From Nocardia goodfellowii (lineage in GTDB: Bacteria; Actinomycetota; Actinomycetes; Mycobacteriales; Mycobacteriaceae): a stretch of DNA of 64,000 nt. The notes under the pieces were generated by a model, which did no database searches, was not told where the DNA came from, and worked only from the letters and a program-made list of their open reading frames with translations. The position numbers were made by a program, and so were the translations under genes. Positions 51,745 through 59,537 of this stretch are shown here, one piece after another. The stretch's first letter is position 1; each line of letters begins with the position of its first letter. The stretch is taken from assembly GCF_017875645.1 (NCBI RefSeq), contig NZ_JAGGMR010000001.1, forward strand, positions 6,014,001 through 6,078,000, written 5' to 3'.

Positions 51745-52245
51745 TTACGCCCAGCCGGACGGGTTCGACATGCTTTCCCGGGTGATGCCGCCCCCGGTGC
51801 GGGGAAAGCCGCCGAACCGCTCATTGTGCAGGTGGGCGAAGAAGTAGCCCATTGCGCCGCATTCCGCGTCCCGCGCGGCCGTTTCGGGTGCCGCCGCTAC
51901 TGCCTCGTAGTAGTCCTTGCCCATCGCGACGATGAAGCCGCGGCCGTACAGGAACCCGTCATCGGAACCGCCGATCACTCGGTGGATGTCGGCACGGTCG
52001 AGGTCGTACATCTTGCGCTCCAGGACGCGGTCCAGCGCGGTCAGCTCACTGGCGGGCAGCTCACCGGCGAGGGCCCGCAGCTGATCGAGAAACGTGCTCA
52101 GCTGCTTTTCCAGGGTCTCGGCGACATCGCCGCGGGTGGTCAGCTCGCCGCGCAGCGCGCTGGGTTCCGCGCCCACCTGCTCCCACGCCGACTCGATGAT
52201 GTTCCAGAACCGGGACTCGTCGGCCGCGGTGGGGATCTCGCTCAC
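51745..52245 (-). CDS. DUF4240 protein
   Basis: A 166-residue protein with the DUF4240 pattern: an N-terminal ESRFWNIIESAW, a central LERKMYDLDRADIHRVIGGSDDGFLYGRGFIVAMGKDYYEAV, and the C-terminal ERFGGFPRTGGG-type tail. Function is unknown; the family is common in Streptomyces and Nocardia and sometimes lies near contact-dependent or toxin-related loci. It is 23 bp upstream of the Imm-5-like gene on the same strand and may be co-expressed with it. Confidence 0.75.
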   Translation of the reverse strand: MSEIPTAADESRFWNIIESAWEQVGAEPSALRGELTTRGDVAETLEKQLSTFLDQLRALAGELPASELTALDRVLERKMYDLDRADIHRVIGGSDDGFLYGRGFIVAMGKDYYEAVAAAPETAARDAECGAMGYFFAHLHNERFGGFPRTGGGITRESMSNPSGWA

Positions 52246-52291
52246 GGGCGGACGTTATCAGACCCGGACGCCGCCATCGTTCGGCCGCCGC

Positions 52292-53188
52292 TCACCGCAG
52301 TTCGACCGTGACCGCTGAATCCTGCTGCGGTCCAATGCGGTACACGTAATCGCGCGCGGCCCGGTCGCCGAGCTGCGCCAGGAACCACATAGCCGTCCAG
52401 CGTGCGGTCGTGGCGATGGACGCTCCCCACGTGGTGGTCGGGACGCGCGGGTCCGGCGCCGCGCCGGGCGGGTTGTTCTCGTCGGTGAGACAGAAGTGGT
52501 TGGCGCCCAGCAGGTTCACGAAGGCCGAGGAGGGAGACCCGCTCAGGCGCATGAAGCTCGCATGGGCTTCGGCGAGTTCGCTGACGCCGTCATTGCTGCC
52601 GTTGACGAACATCACCGGAATGTTCCGCACCGCAACCTCATCCACGGAGGCGCCGACCGTGGTGTTGGCGCCGTGGCCGACGATCGCCCGCAATTCCGGC
52701 GGGCGGCGGTAGGTCAGGCCGAAGCAGAACGGCGGCTGACAGCGGTCGGCGGCGGCGTACAGCGCGGCGGCGGCCCCGTAGGAGTGCCCGGCAACCACCA
52801 GCGTCCCCGGATCCAGCACCGCGCCGATCGCCGAGGACGGATCGGCGGCCGCCACACGCGCCCAGGCGACAGCACGGTTCAGCAAATGCTCACTGGGCAC
52901 CGCGTACCCGATGAACGGCAACGGATAGTGCTCCGGCACCAGCACCACAAACCCGTAATCCGCCAGCGCGGCAGCGAATCCGGCGTAGTACTGCTTACGG
53001 ACATTGGCGCCGGGCAGCAGCAGCGCAACCGGCAGGCGGCGCTCGGACCCGGCGGGATACCAGACTGTCGCGGCATCGCCTTCGATGCCGATTTCGGCGG
53101 ATCGCACCCGTTCCCGGCCCTCGGCGGGCGGGTCGGGCACGGCGATCAGGGATAAGAGGCAGGCGGCGGCCAGGACGAGGGCACGCAT
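52292..53188 (-). CDS. Secreted alpha/beta hydrolase (chlorophyllase/PET-hydrolase-like)
   Basis: A 298-residue hydrolase with an N-terminal signal peptide (MRALVLAAACLLSLIAVPDPPAEG). The oxyanion region is VALLLPGANVRKQYYAGFAAAL, the nucleophile is in VVAGHSYGAAAAL (GHSYG), and the acid and base appear in MFVNGSNDGV and GANHFCL. Cysteines in DRCQPPFCFG suggest an extracellular disulfide. It is probably an exported esterase. ATG 53188 is chosen, as the upstream in-frame extension crosses the divergent promoter. It shares that promoter region, which carries ACAGCGTT motifs, with the membrane gene at 53302. Confidence 0.78.
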   Translation of the reverse strand: MRALVLAAACLLSLIAVPDPPAEGRERVRSAEIGIEGDAATVWYPAGSERRLPVALLLPGANVRKQYYAGFAAALADYGFVVLVPEHYPLPFIGYAVPSEHLLNRAVAWARVAAADPSSAIGAVLDPGTLVVAGHSYGAAAALYAAADRCQPPFCFGLTYRRPPELRAIVGHGANTTVGASVDEVAVRNIPVMFVNGSNDGVSELAEAHASFMRLSGSPSSAFVNLLGANHFCLTDENNPPGAAPDPRVPTTTWGASIATTARWTAMWFLAQLGDRAARDYVYRIGPQQDSAVTVELR

Positions 53189-53205
53189 GAGACCCCATTC
53201 GTTAG

Positions 53206-53280
53206 CAAACGCTGTGTTTGTGGAAACAGCGTTTCGATGTGAAACTAGCGCGAAGCGTACTCTGCGAAACACCGTTTCGC
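53206..53280. promoter_or_regulatory. Cluster of inverted repeats with ACAGCGTT cores
   Basis: Three dyads fall in the 113-bp divergent gap: CAAAC-GCTGT-GTTTG (53206-53220), GAAAC-AGC-GTTTC (53223-53235) and GCGAAAC-ACC-GTTTCGC (53264-53280). The core ACAGCGTT occurs at 53226-53233 and, inverted, at 53208-53215. The same 8-mer recurs upstream of the flavin reductase operon, so these are probable binding sites of the IclR regulator at 54016. Confidence 0.6.
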
Positions 53281-53301
53281 ACAAGAGAACAGGGGAATCG
53301 A

Positions 53302-54009
53302 ATGGGCCCGCACCCACACGGCTGGTGGATCCTGCTGCATCTGGTGTTGTTCGTGTGCTGGCTGGGCGGTGACCTGGGCGTGTTCTACTCCAGCCGCTTC
53401 GTCATCGACCCGGAGCGGACGCCGGCCGCCCGCGCCACCGCGCTGGCCATCATGAGCGGACTGGACCTCGCCCCCAAGGTCTGCCTGGTGTTGTTCCTGC
53501 CCAGCGGCCTCACCCTGATGGCCTTGGAACCGCACGGCGCGGAACTCTTCGACATCGCGCTGTTTCCCTGGTGGACCATTGCCCCGGTGTGGCTGCTCGC
53601 CGCACTCTGGTTGTCGCTCACCGTGATTCAGCACCGCACACACGGCGCTATCCCGATGGTCCGGCGGGGCGACCTGGCGATCCGGTGGGCGGTCATCGCG
53701 GGCATGGCGGGCACCGGCGGCTACGCGCTGATCGCCGCGGAACCGTTCGGCGTCACCACCAACCCGAAGTGGCTCGGGGTGAAAACCTTGCTCTACGCCG
53801 CCGCCATCGCCGCCGGTCTCGGCATCCGAATGACGTTGCGCCCCTTCGGTCCCGCCTTCGCCACCCTGATGACGACCGGCTCCGAGGACACCGTGGAACG
53901 CACCCTGCGCCGCAGCATCGACGGCTGCCTGCCCTACGTCTGGCTGATCTGGGGCAGCGTGCTCGCCGCCGCCGCGCTCGGCGTGTTCAAGCCCGGCGCG
54001 CAGCTGTGA
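53302..54009 (+). CDS. Six-helix membrane protein
   Basis: A 235-residue integral membrane protein. Hydrophobic segments include WWILLHLVLFVCWLGGDLGVFY, GLDLAPKVCLVLFLPSGLTLMAL, IALFPWWTIAPVWLLAALWLSL, WAVIAGMAGTGGYALIA, LYAAAIAAGLGIRM and WLIWGSVLAAAALGVF. The histidines and tryptophans in helix 1 (PHPHGWWILLHL) recall membrane proteins of unknown function seen with catabolic operons. ATG 53302 has AGGGGAA upstream; an earlier ATG adds 28 residues across the promoter. It may import or export the compound degraded by the neighbouring IclR-controlled operon. Confidence 0.65.
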   Translation: MGPHPHGWWILLHLVLFVCWLGGDLGVFYSSRFVIDPERTPAARATALAIMSGLDLAPKVCLVLFLPSGLTLMALEPHGAELFDIALFPWWTIAPVWLLAALWLSLTVIQHRTHGAIPMVRRGDLAIRWAVIAGMAGTGGYALIAAEPFGVTTNPKWLGVKTLLYAAAIAAGLGIRMTLRPFGPAFATLMTTGSEDTVERTLRRSIDGCLPYVWLIWGSVLAAAALGVFKPGAQL

Positions 54010-54015
54010 ACCGGG

Positions 54016-54801
54016 TCAGGCCGAATAACCCATCTGCGCCGACACCGCGCCGGCCGCCTTCTGCAACAGCGGCACGCACTCGGCCATCCGCGGCTCGAAG
54101 CGCGACAGCGGTCCGCACACGCTGAGCGCGGCCACCACACCGCCGTCGTGATCGAGCACCGGCGCGGCGATGGACGCGGCGCCGATCTGCCGCTCCCCCA
54201 TGGAGATCGCGTACCCGCGCTTGCGGATCTCGGCGAGTTCGGTGCGCAGTTTGCGCGGCGTGGTGATGGTGGCGTCGGTGAACGGCGTCAGCTCGTGCCG
54301 GTCCAGGTATTCATCGATCTCGGCCTTGCGCAGGAATGCCAGGATGGCCTTGGACGAGCTGCCCGCGTGCAGCGGATACGGCACCCCGAGCGCCACCTCC
54401 ATCCGCAGTTCCTGGTCCGGCACAACCTGATCCACATACATGCGGGTGTCGCCCCGGCGGATCGAGAGGGTGGCGGTTTCTCCGGTGAGCGAGGCCAGCC
54501 GGCGCAGTTCCGGACCGGCCATCACGCGCAGATCGGTGCGCGCGAGATAGGCGCGGCCGAGCGCGATCGCCGCATGACCGAGCGCGTAGCGGCGGGTGGT
54601 CGGTTCGAGGGTGATGAGTTCGCGGTTGCGCAGCGCGGTGAGAATGCGGTGCACCGCGGCCTTGGTCAGGCCCAGTTCGTTGGCGATCTCGGTAACCCCG
54701 AGATCGGGCCGCCCGGTGCGGCCGAACAGCAACAACACGTCCATGGCTCGTTCGACGGCGGCGATGGAGCGACTCTGATTCTCGGCCTCGGTGTCCGACA
54801 C
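54016..54801 (-). CDS. IclR-family transcriptional regulator
   Basis: A 261-residue regulator. The winged helix is at residues 12-75 (SIAAVERAMDVLLLFGRTGRPDLGVTEIANELGLTKAAVHRILTAL), and the GAF-like effector domain follows (ATLSIRRGDTRMYVDQVVPDQELRM ... SSSKAILAFL ... RGYAISMGERQIGAASIAAPVLDHDGGVVAALSVCGP). It lies between two promoter regions that share the ACAGCGTT motif, and is divergent from the flavin reductase operon. It is therefore the likely regulator of that operon, of the hydrolase and membrane genes at 52-54 kb, and of itself. Confidence 0.9.
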   Translation of the reverse strand: MSDTEAENQSRSIAAVERAMDVLLLFGRTGRPDLGVTEIANELGLTKAAVHRILTALRNRELITLEPTTRRYALGHAAIALGRAYLARTDLRVMAGPELRRLASLTGETATLSIRRGDTRMYVDQVVPDQELRMEVALGVPYPLHAGSSSKAILAFLRKAEIDEYLDRHELTPFTDATITTPRKLRTELAEIRKRGYAISMGERQIGAASIAAPVLDHDGGVVAALSVCGPLSRFEPRMAECVPLLQKAAGAVSAQMGYSA

Positions 54802-54873
54802 GCCAACAGCTTAGGGCACGCCATTTCCCGATGGGAAACGGTCTCGGAAAACCCCCCGAAACGTCTGCGCCAC

Positions 54874-54934
54874 AACGCTGTTACCGGTTGCGCCGGAGCC
54901 CGGACAGCGTTACCTTGAGCGTAACAGCGTTTCC
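54874..54934. promoter_or_regulatory. Three ACAGCGTT-type sites upstream of the catabolic operon
   Basis: AACGCTGTTACC (54874-54885), GACAGCGTTACC (54903-54914) and GTAACAGCGTTTCC (54921-54934) each contain ACAGCGTT in one orientation. They lie in the 154-bp divergent region between the IclR gene and the flavin reductase gene. The last site is about 20 bp before the start codon, so binding there would block expression. Confidence 0.6.
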
Positions 54935-54955
54935 ACTACCGAAACGGAGGTGACG

Positions 54956-55480
54956 GTGGATCCGACGTATCTCCGCACCGTGCTCGCCCAGTGGGCCAGC
55001 GGCGTCGTGGTCGTCACCACGCTGCGCGAGGGTGGCGGCCGTCATGGAATGACGGCCAGCTCGTTCACCAGTGTGGCCCTGGAGCCCCCGCTCGTCTCGG
55101 TATGCCTGGCCACCGACAGCACGACTTGCCGATCGGTCCGGCGCAGTGGGGTTTTCGCGGTCAACATGCTCGGCCACGATCACGAGGAAATCGGTCGCCG
55201 CTTCGCCTCCCCCGCCGACGCGGGCGACCGATTCTCGGTGCCGCAGCGCTTGTCCCACCCAGCGGGGTCGGCTCCCGCCGTCCCCCGGTGGGACACCGCG
55301 ACCACCGGCGCACCCGTACTGGCCGACGCGGTCGCCTGGGTGGACTGCGTGGTCGCCGCCTGCCATCCCGCCGGGGACCACACCATCGTGCTCGGCCTGG
55401 TCCAGGACGCGGCCGCACCCCGGCCCGCGCCCCCGCTCATCTATCACGACCGCACCTACTACGAGGGGATAGCCCGATGA
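54956..55480 (+). CDS. Flavin reductase (component of a two-component monooxygenase)
   Basis: A 174-residue flavin reductase of the HpaC/HsaB type. Typical motifs are RTVLAQWASGVVVVTT near the start, GMTASSFTSVALEPPLVSVCL (flavin binding), FAVNMLGHDHEEIGRRFA, and the C-terminal PPLIYHDRTYYEG with the conserved histidine. It reduces FMN or FAD with NAD(P)H for the oxygenase encoded next. GTG 54956 is chosen, with ACGGAGG just upstream. Its TGA overlaps the ATG of the oxygenase. Confidence 0.9.
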   Translation: MDPTYLRTVLAQWASGVVVVTTLREGGGRHGMTASSFTSVALEPPLVSVCLATDSTTCRSVRRSGVFAVNMLGHDHEEIGRRFASPADAGDRFSVPQRLSHPAGSAPAVPRWDTATTGAPVLADAVAWVDCVVAACHPAGDHTIVLGLVQDAAAPRPAPPLIYHDRTYYEGIAR

Positions 55481-56793
55481 TCGGCGCACGACTCGTCGAA
55501 GACATGACCGACGCGGAACGCGCACGCGCCCAGCGAGTCGAATCCGTTCTGCCCGCGCTGCGCGAGGCGGCCGAGGAGGCCGACCGCACCGCGACCTTCC
55601 CGCCGTCGCATGTGTCGCTGCTGCGCGACGCGGGTCTGCTGGGCCTGGTGGTGCCGGAGAAATTCGGCGGCCTCGGCGGCACCCTGCGCGACCTGGCCGC
55701 CGCGACTTTCGCCATGGGCACCGCCTGCCCGTCCACGGCGCTGGCCTACTTCTTCCACAACACCAGCGCCTCCCGCGGACTACTGCCGCTGGAGGCGATC
55801 GAGGCGGGGCTGTTCTCCGACGACGAGATACCGGTGGTGCGCGCCTTCGCCGAGAAGGTGCTCACGCGGATGGCCGACGGGGTGTGGTTGGCCAATTTCG
55901 CCTCGGAGTCGGTGAAGACCGCCAAGGCGAACATCACCATCGCCACGACCGCCCGCAGCGTCGACGGTGGCTGGATCCTGCAGGGCGAGAAGTCGTTCGG
56001 CTGCGCGACCGGCGTCGCGGACTACTACCTGACCTCGGCCAAACTCGAGGGCTACGACACCGCCGAGGGGCTGGCGACGTTCTTCGTTCCGCGCGACGCG
56101 GCGGGGGTGAGCACCCGCGCCCCCTGGGACGGACTCGGCATGCGAGCCACCGCCAACAACGGCATCCGGCTCGACGAGGTGTTCATCCCGCACGACGAAG
56201 CCTTGGCGGTCCCGGGCGCGTTCACCAAGATGCTCACCATGAGCCGGGGCAGCTTCGTCGGGAACCAGCTGGCCATCGCCGCGGTCTACACCGGGTGCGC
56301 GCAACGGGTCTACGACGAAACCCTCGCCGCGACAACCCGGAAGACCTTCGCCGACACGGGTGCACCCATCGCCTCCTCGCCCGTGCACCAGGTGCTCATC
56401 GGTGAGATGACCCGGCAGTTGCAGACGGCTTACCTGTGGCTGCGCTACCAGCTCGGCATCGAAACCGTGGAGCCGCCGGTCAAACCGAAGCAGGAAGTGT
56501 TCACCCAGTGGCGGCTCGGGAAGGGCGCGGTCACCGAGGCGTGCTTCCAGGTGGCGCTCGGCGGACTGAAAGCCGGTGGGACATCGGCGGCTTCGATGAG
56601 CGGCGTGGCCGGGCGCGCGCTGCGCGACCTCGCGATGGGCCTGGTCATGACGTTCCCCGCGGAGCGCGGCCTGCTCGAGGTGGCGCGCGTCATCACCGAC
56701 GCCAAAGCCAATGAGCTGTTCGCGCCCGCACCGCACATACCCGACAGCAACACCGCCGACGCGCAAGCACCTGCCCCTGAGGTGGCGCGGTGA
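55477..56793 (+). CDS. Acyl-CoA-dehydrogenase-fold oxygenase (two-component monooxygenase)
   Basis: A 438-residue flavoprotein of the acyl-CoA dehydrogenase superfamily. The N-terminal LLGLVVPEKFGGLGGTLRDLAAATFAMGTACPSTALAYFFHN, central LQGEKSFGCATGVADYYLTSAKLEG, and GLGMRATANNGIRLDEVFIP are typical. The usual acyl-CoA catalytic glutamate is not evident, and the gene is coupled (ATGA) to a flavin reductase, so it is more likely a reduced-flavin oxygenase of the DszC/HsaA kind than a true dehydrogenase. A classical FadE is the alternative. Confidence 0.82.
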   Translation: MIGARLVEDMTDAERARAQRVESVLPALREAAEEADRTATFPPSHVSLLRDAGLLGLVVPEKFGGLGGTLRDLAAATFAMGTACPSTALAYFFHNTSASRGLLPLEAIEAGLFSDDEIPVVRAFAEKVLTRMADGVWLANFASESVKTAKANITIATTARSVDGGWILQGEKSFGCATGVADYYLTSAKLEGYDTAEGLATFFVPRDAAGVSTRAPWDGLGMRATANNGIRLDEVFIPHDEALAVPGAFTKMLTMSRGSFVGNQLAIAAVYTGCAQRVYDETLAATTRKTFADTGAPIASSPVHQVLIGEMTRQLQTAYLWLRYQLGIETVEPPVKPKQEVFTQWRLGKGAVTEACFQVALGGLKAGGTSAASMSGVAGRALRDLAMGLVMTFPAERGLLEVARVITDAKANELFAPAPHIPDSNTADAQAPAPEVAR

Positions 56794-56862
56794 CGCGACG
56801 CACAGCGGACGCCTTCGCACGCGAAGCCGTGACGGACCTTACGCACTACCGGAGATTGCGCA

Positions 56863-58269
56863 ATGACTGAAAGCACCGCTGGCAGTGGCGAACTCCCCCG
56901 CATCGTCGACCTGATCGACGGCGACTGGGGCACGCCGTCGATCGATCTCGGTGTGGCGCTGGAAGATCCGGCCACCGGATGCGAGGTCGCGCGGGCTGTC
57001 GCCACCTCGGGCGACAGAATCGAACGCGCCCTCGCGGTGGCCGACCGCGCCTCCGGCGTCATCGCACCGGAACTGCTCGACGCGATCGCCGACGGGCTGG
57101 AACCCCGACTGGCGCAACTGGCCGAATGGGATTCGCGGGCAACGGGTGTGCCGATCCGGCAGACCGAATTGCTCGGTGTCATCGTCGCGGGGGCCTTCCG
57201 CCTGGCCGCCCAGCAGTTGCGGTCCGGCGCGCTGCGCGCCGACCGCGACGGGGTGCAGGTGCACCGGTTGCCACTGGGGCCGGCGCTGTGCCTGGTGCCG
57301 TGGAACGCGCCCGCGCCGATGGCCGCGCACAAGGTCGCGAGCGCGCTGGCCGCCGGCTGCCCGGTGATCCTCAAAGTCAGTGAGCTGACGCCCTATAGCG
57401 CGATTCCGCTCGCCGAAGTGATCGCCGAGCATGTACCGGCGGGGATGTTCCAATTGGTCCAGGGCGGCGTCCAGGCCGGAGCGCAATTGGTCGCCGATCC
57501 ACGGATCAAAGCCGTGTCCTTCACCGGCGGCGTGGCGGGCGGACGCTCGGTCGCGACCGCGTCGGCTCCCCTGTTGCGACCCTGCCAGCTCGAATTGGGC
57601 GGCAACAATCCGCTCGTCGTACTCCCGGACGCCGAGGTCGAGACCGCCGCGCGGATGGCGGCCGAACTGCTCACCACACTCAACGGCCAATGGTGCCGGG
57701 CGCTGGGTCGTTTGATCATGCCCGCCGACCGAGCCGAGGAACTCGTCGAAGCCATCGGGAAGCGGCTCGAGGCGTTACGCTTCGGCCCGCCGCTCGACCG
57801 GGGCACCGATTTCGGCCCGCTCATCCACTCGCGGCATGCCCGGCTGGTCCGGGAATCGCTGTCCGGTCGCGGATTCCACTCCTTCGGTGAACTGCCCGAT
57901 CGCGGAAACTTCGTCGCACCAACGCTTTTGGATGGCGATTCGGCCGACGAGGTATTCGGCCCGATCGCCGGGATCGCCACGTACGACTCGGTAGCGGACG
58001 CGGTGCGGCTCGCCAACGCGGTGCCGTACGGGCTCGAGGGCTACGTCTGTGGGGCTGACGAAGAGCGGGCTCTGTCGGTGGCGCGGCAGATCCGTGCCGG
58101 TGAGGTCAAGGTCAACGGGTCCTCCATCATGAGCCTGCACCTGATGACTCCGCGCCCGGCGTGGGGCTGGTCCGGACTCGGCGAGGAAGGCACCGCGGAG
58201 ACGCTGCGGTTCTTCACCGGAGCCCGGGTCGTCGGCGTCGAGGGCCGCTTCGCCCTGCACACCACATGA
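56863..58269 (+). CDS. Aldehyde dehydrogenase-family protein
   Basis: A 468-residue NAD(P)-dependent aldehyde dehydrogenase. Key motifs are LCLVPWNAPAPMAAHKVASALAAGCPVILKVSE, the glycine loop AVSFTGGVAGGRSVA, CQLELGGNNPLVV with the general-base glutamate, and NGQWCRALGR with the catalytic cysteine. The flank WCRALGR differs from the usual GQ.C.A pattern and suggests an uncommon aldehyde. It is 69 bp behind the oxygenase and overlaps the next gene by four bases. Confidence 0.9.
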   Translation: MTESTAGSGELPRIVDLIDGDWGTPSIDLGVALEDPATGCEVARAVATSGDRIERALAVADRASGVIAPELLDAIADGLEPRLAQLAEWDSRATGVPIRQTELLGVIVAGAFRLAAQQLRSGALRADRDGVQVHRLPLGPALCLVPWNAPAPMAAHKVASALAAGCPVILKVSELTPYSAIPLAEVIAEHVPAGMFQLVQGGVQAGAQLVADPRIKAVSFTGGVAGGRSVATASAPLLRPCQLELGGNNPLVVLPDAEVETAARMAAELLTTLNGQWCRALGRLIMPADRAEELVEAIGKRLEALRFGPPLDRGTDFGPLIHSRHARLVRESLSGRGFHSFGELPDRGNFVAPTLLDGDSADEVFGPIAGIATYDSVADAVRLANAVPYGLEGYVCGADEERALSVARQIRAGEVKVNGSSIMSLHLMTPRPAWGWSGLGEEGTAETLRFFTGARVVGVEGRFALHTT

Positions 58270-59408
58270 GCGCCGTAGTCGTGGTGGGCGCGGGCCCGGT
58301 CGGACTCACCGCCGCGCTGACGCTGTCCCGCCGCGGCGTGCCGGTCACGGTGCTCGAACAGGGCGACACGCTGGCCACCGAATCCCGGGCCTCCACCTTC
58401 CATCCGCCGACACTCGCGATGCTGGCCGACCTCGGCACGCTGGAACCGCTGCTCGCGCGCGGCATCATCGCCTCGACTTTTCAGTACCGGGCTCGCGGCG
58501 GTGGTGAAATCGCCACCCTCGATCTGGGCGTGCTCGCCGCCGACACGCCATATCCGTTCCGGGTCCAGTGCGAGCAGAGCAAACTCACCCCGATCCTGTT
58601 GTCCGCCTTGCCCGCGCACGCCGGCGTGCGCTTCGGCTACCGGGTCGACAGCCTGTACCCGAGCGAGGAGGGGGTCATCGTGCACACCTCACGTGGCCCC
58701 GTACTGGCCGACTGGGTGATCGCCGCCGACGGCGCGCACTCGACGGTCCGGCGCACGCTCGGCGCGGGATTCGACGGCAGCACCTACCCGGAACGGTTTC
58801 TCGTCGCCTCGGTGGCGGAGGATCTGACGGCGGTGCTGCCCGGTATCGCGCCCATCAACTACGTCTTCGATCCGGAAGAATGGCTGGTGCTGCTGCGCAC
58901 GCCCGAGCACTGGCGGGTGCTGCTCCCCACCCCGGCGGACACCCGCGACGACGACGAATTGGCGCGGCTTCCAGCGCGTTTGGACGCCGTCGCCGACCTC
59001 GGCCGGCCGTGGCGGGTGCTGCACGCTTCGCTTTATCAGGTCCACCAGCGCGTCACCGAGAGCTTCCGCCTCGGGCGGGTCCTGCTCGCCGGCGATGCCG
59101 CGCACGTCAACAACCCGCTCGGCGGGATGGGCATGAACAGCGGCATCCACGATGCCGTCCAGTTGGCGGATGCGCTCGCCGGCGTCCTCGACGGTGGCCC
59201 CGAATCCGAGCTCGACATGGTCGCGGTCCGCCGCCGCACCGTCGCCGTCGAGCATGTCCAGCGGGCCAGCCATGACAACTGGCAACGCCTGCGCAGTCAG
59301 GACGACGGCTACCACCAGCAGTTGCGCGCCTTGGCAGCCGACCCGGCCGCCGCGCGCGCCTATCTCCGGCGGGCGTGCCTGCTCGATTCCCTGGAGAACC
59401 AGCCGTGA
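58266..59408 (+). CDS. FAD-dependent aromatic hydroxylase-like monooxygenase
   Basis: A 380-residue enzyme of the para-hydroxybenzoate hydroxylase family. The Rossmann motif VVVVGAGPVGLTAALTLSRRG is at the N-terminus, the DG fingerprint is IAADGAHSTVRRTLG near residue 158, and the GD fingerprint is VLLAGDAAHVNNPLGG near 275. It hydroxylates aromatic or related rings with NAD(P)H and O2. The C-terminal thioredoxin-like domain of the longer relatives is absent. It overlaps the upstream aldehyde dehydrogenase (ATGA) and is part of the same operon. Confidence 0.9.
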   Translation: MSAVVVVGAGPVGLTAALTLSRRGVPVTVLEQGDTLATESRASTFHPPTLAMLADLGTLEPLLARGIIASTFQYRARGGGEIATLDLGVLAADTPYPFRVQCEQSKLTPILLSALPAHAGVRFGYRVDSLYPSEEGVIVHTSRGPVLADWVIAADGAHSTVRRTLGAGFDGSTYPERFLVASVAEDLTAVLPGIAPINYVFDPEEWLVLLRTPEHWRVLLPTPADTRDDDELARLPARLDAVADLGRPWRVLHASLYQVHQRVTESFRLGRVLLAGDAAHVNNPLGGMGMNSGIHDAVQLADALAGVLDGGPESELDMVAVRRRTVAVEHVQRASHDNWQRLRSQDDGYHQQLRALAADPAAARAYLRRACLLDSLENQP

Positions 59409-59537
59409 CGGCGTCGGGGCGGCGACGCGGCCGGTCAGGGCGGTGTGCCGACGCGCGAAGGTGGCGCGCCCGAATTCGGGGGCTTCGTGCCGCGCGCACC
59501 TCCCTCGGGAGTTCAACGGCCGGTGGGGCATCGCGCA

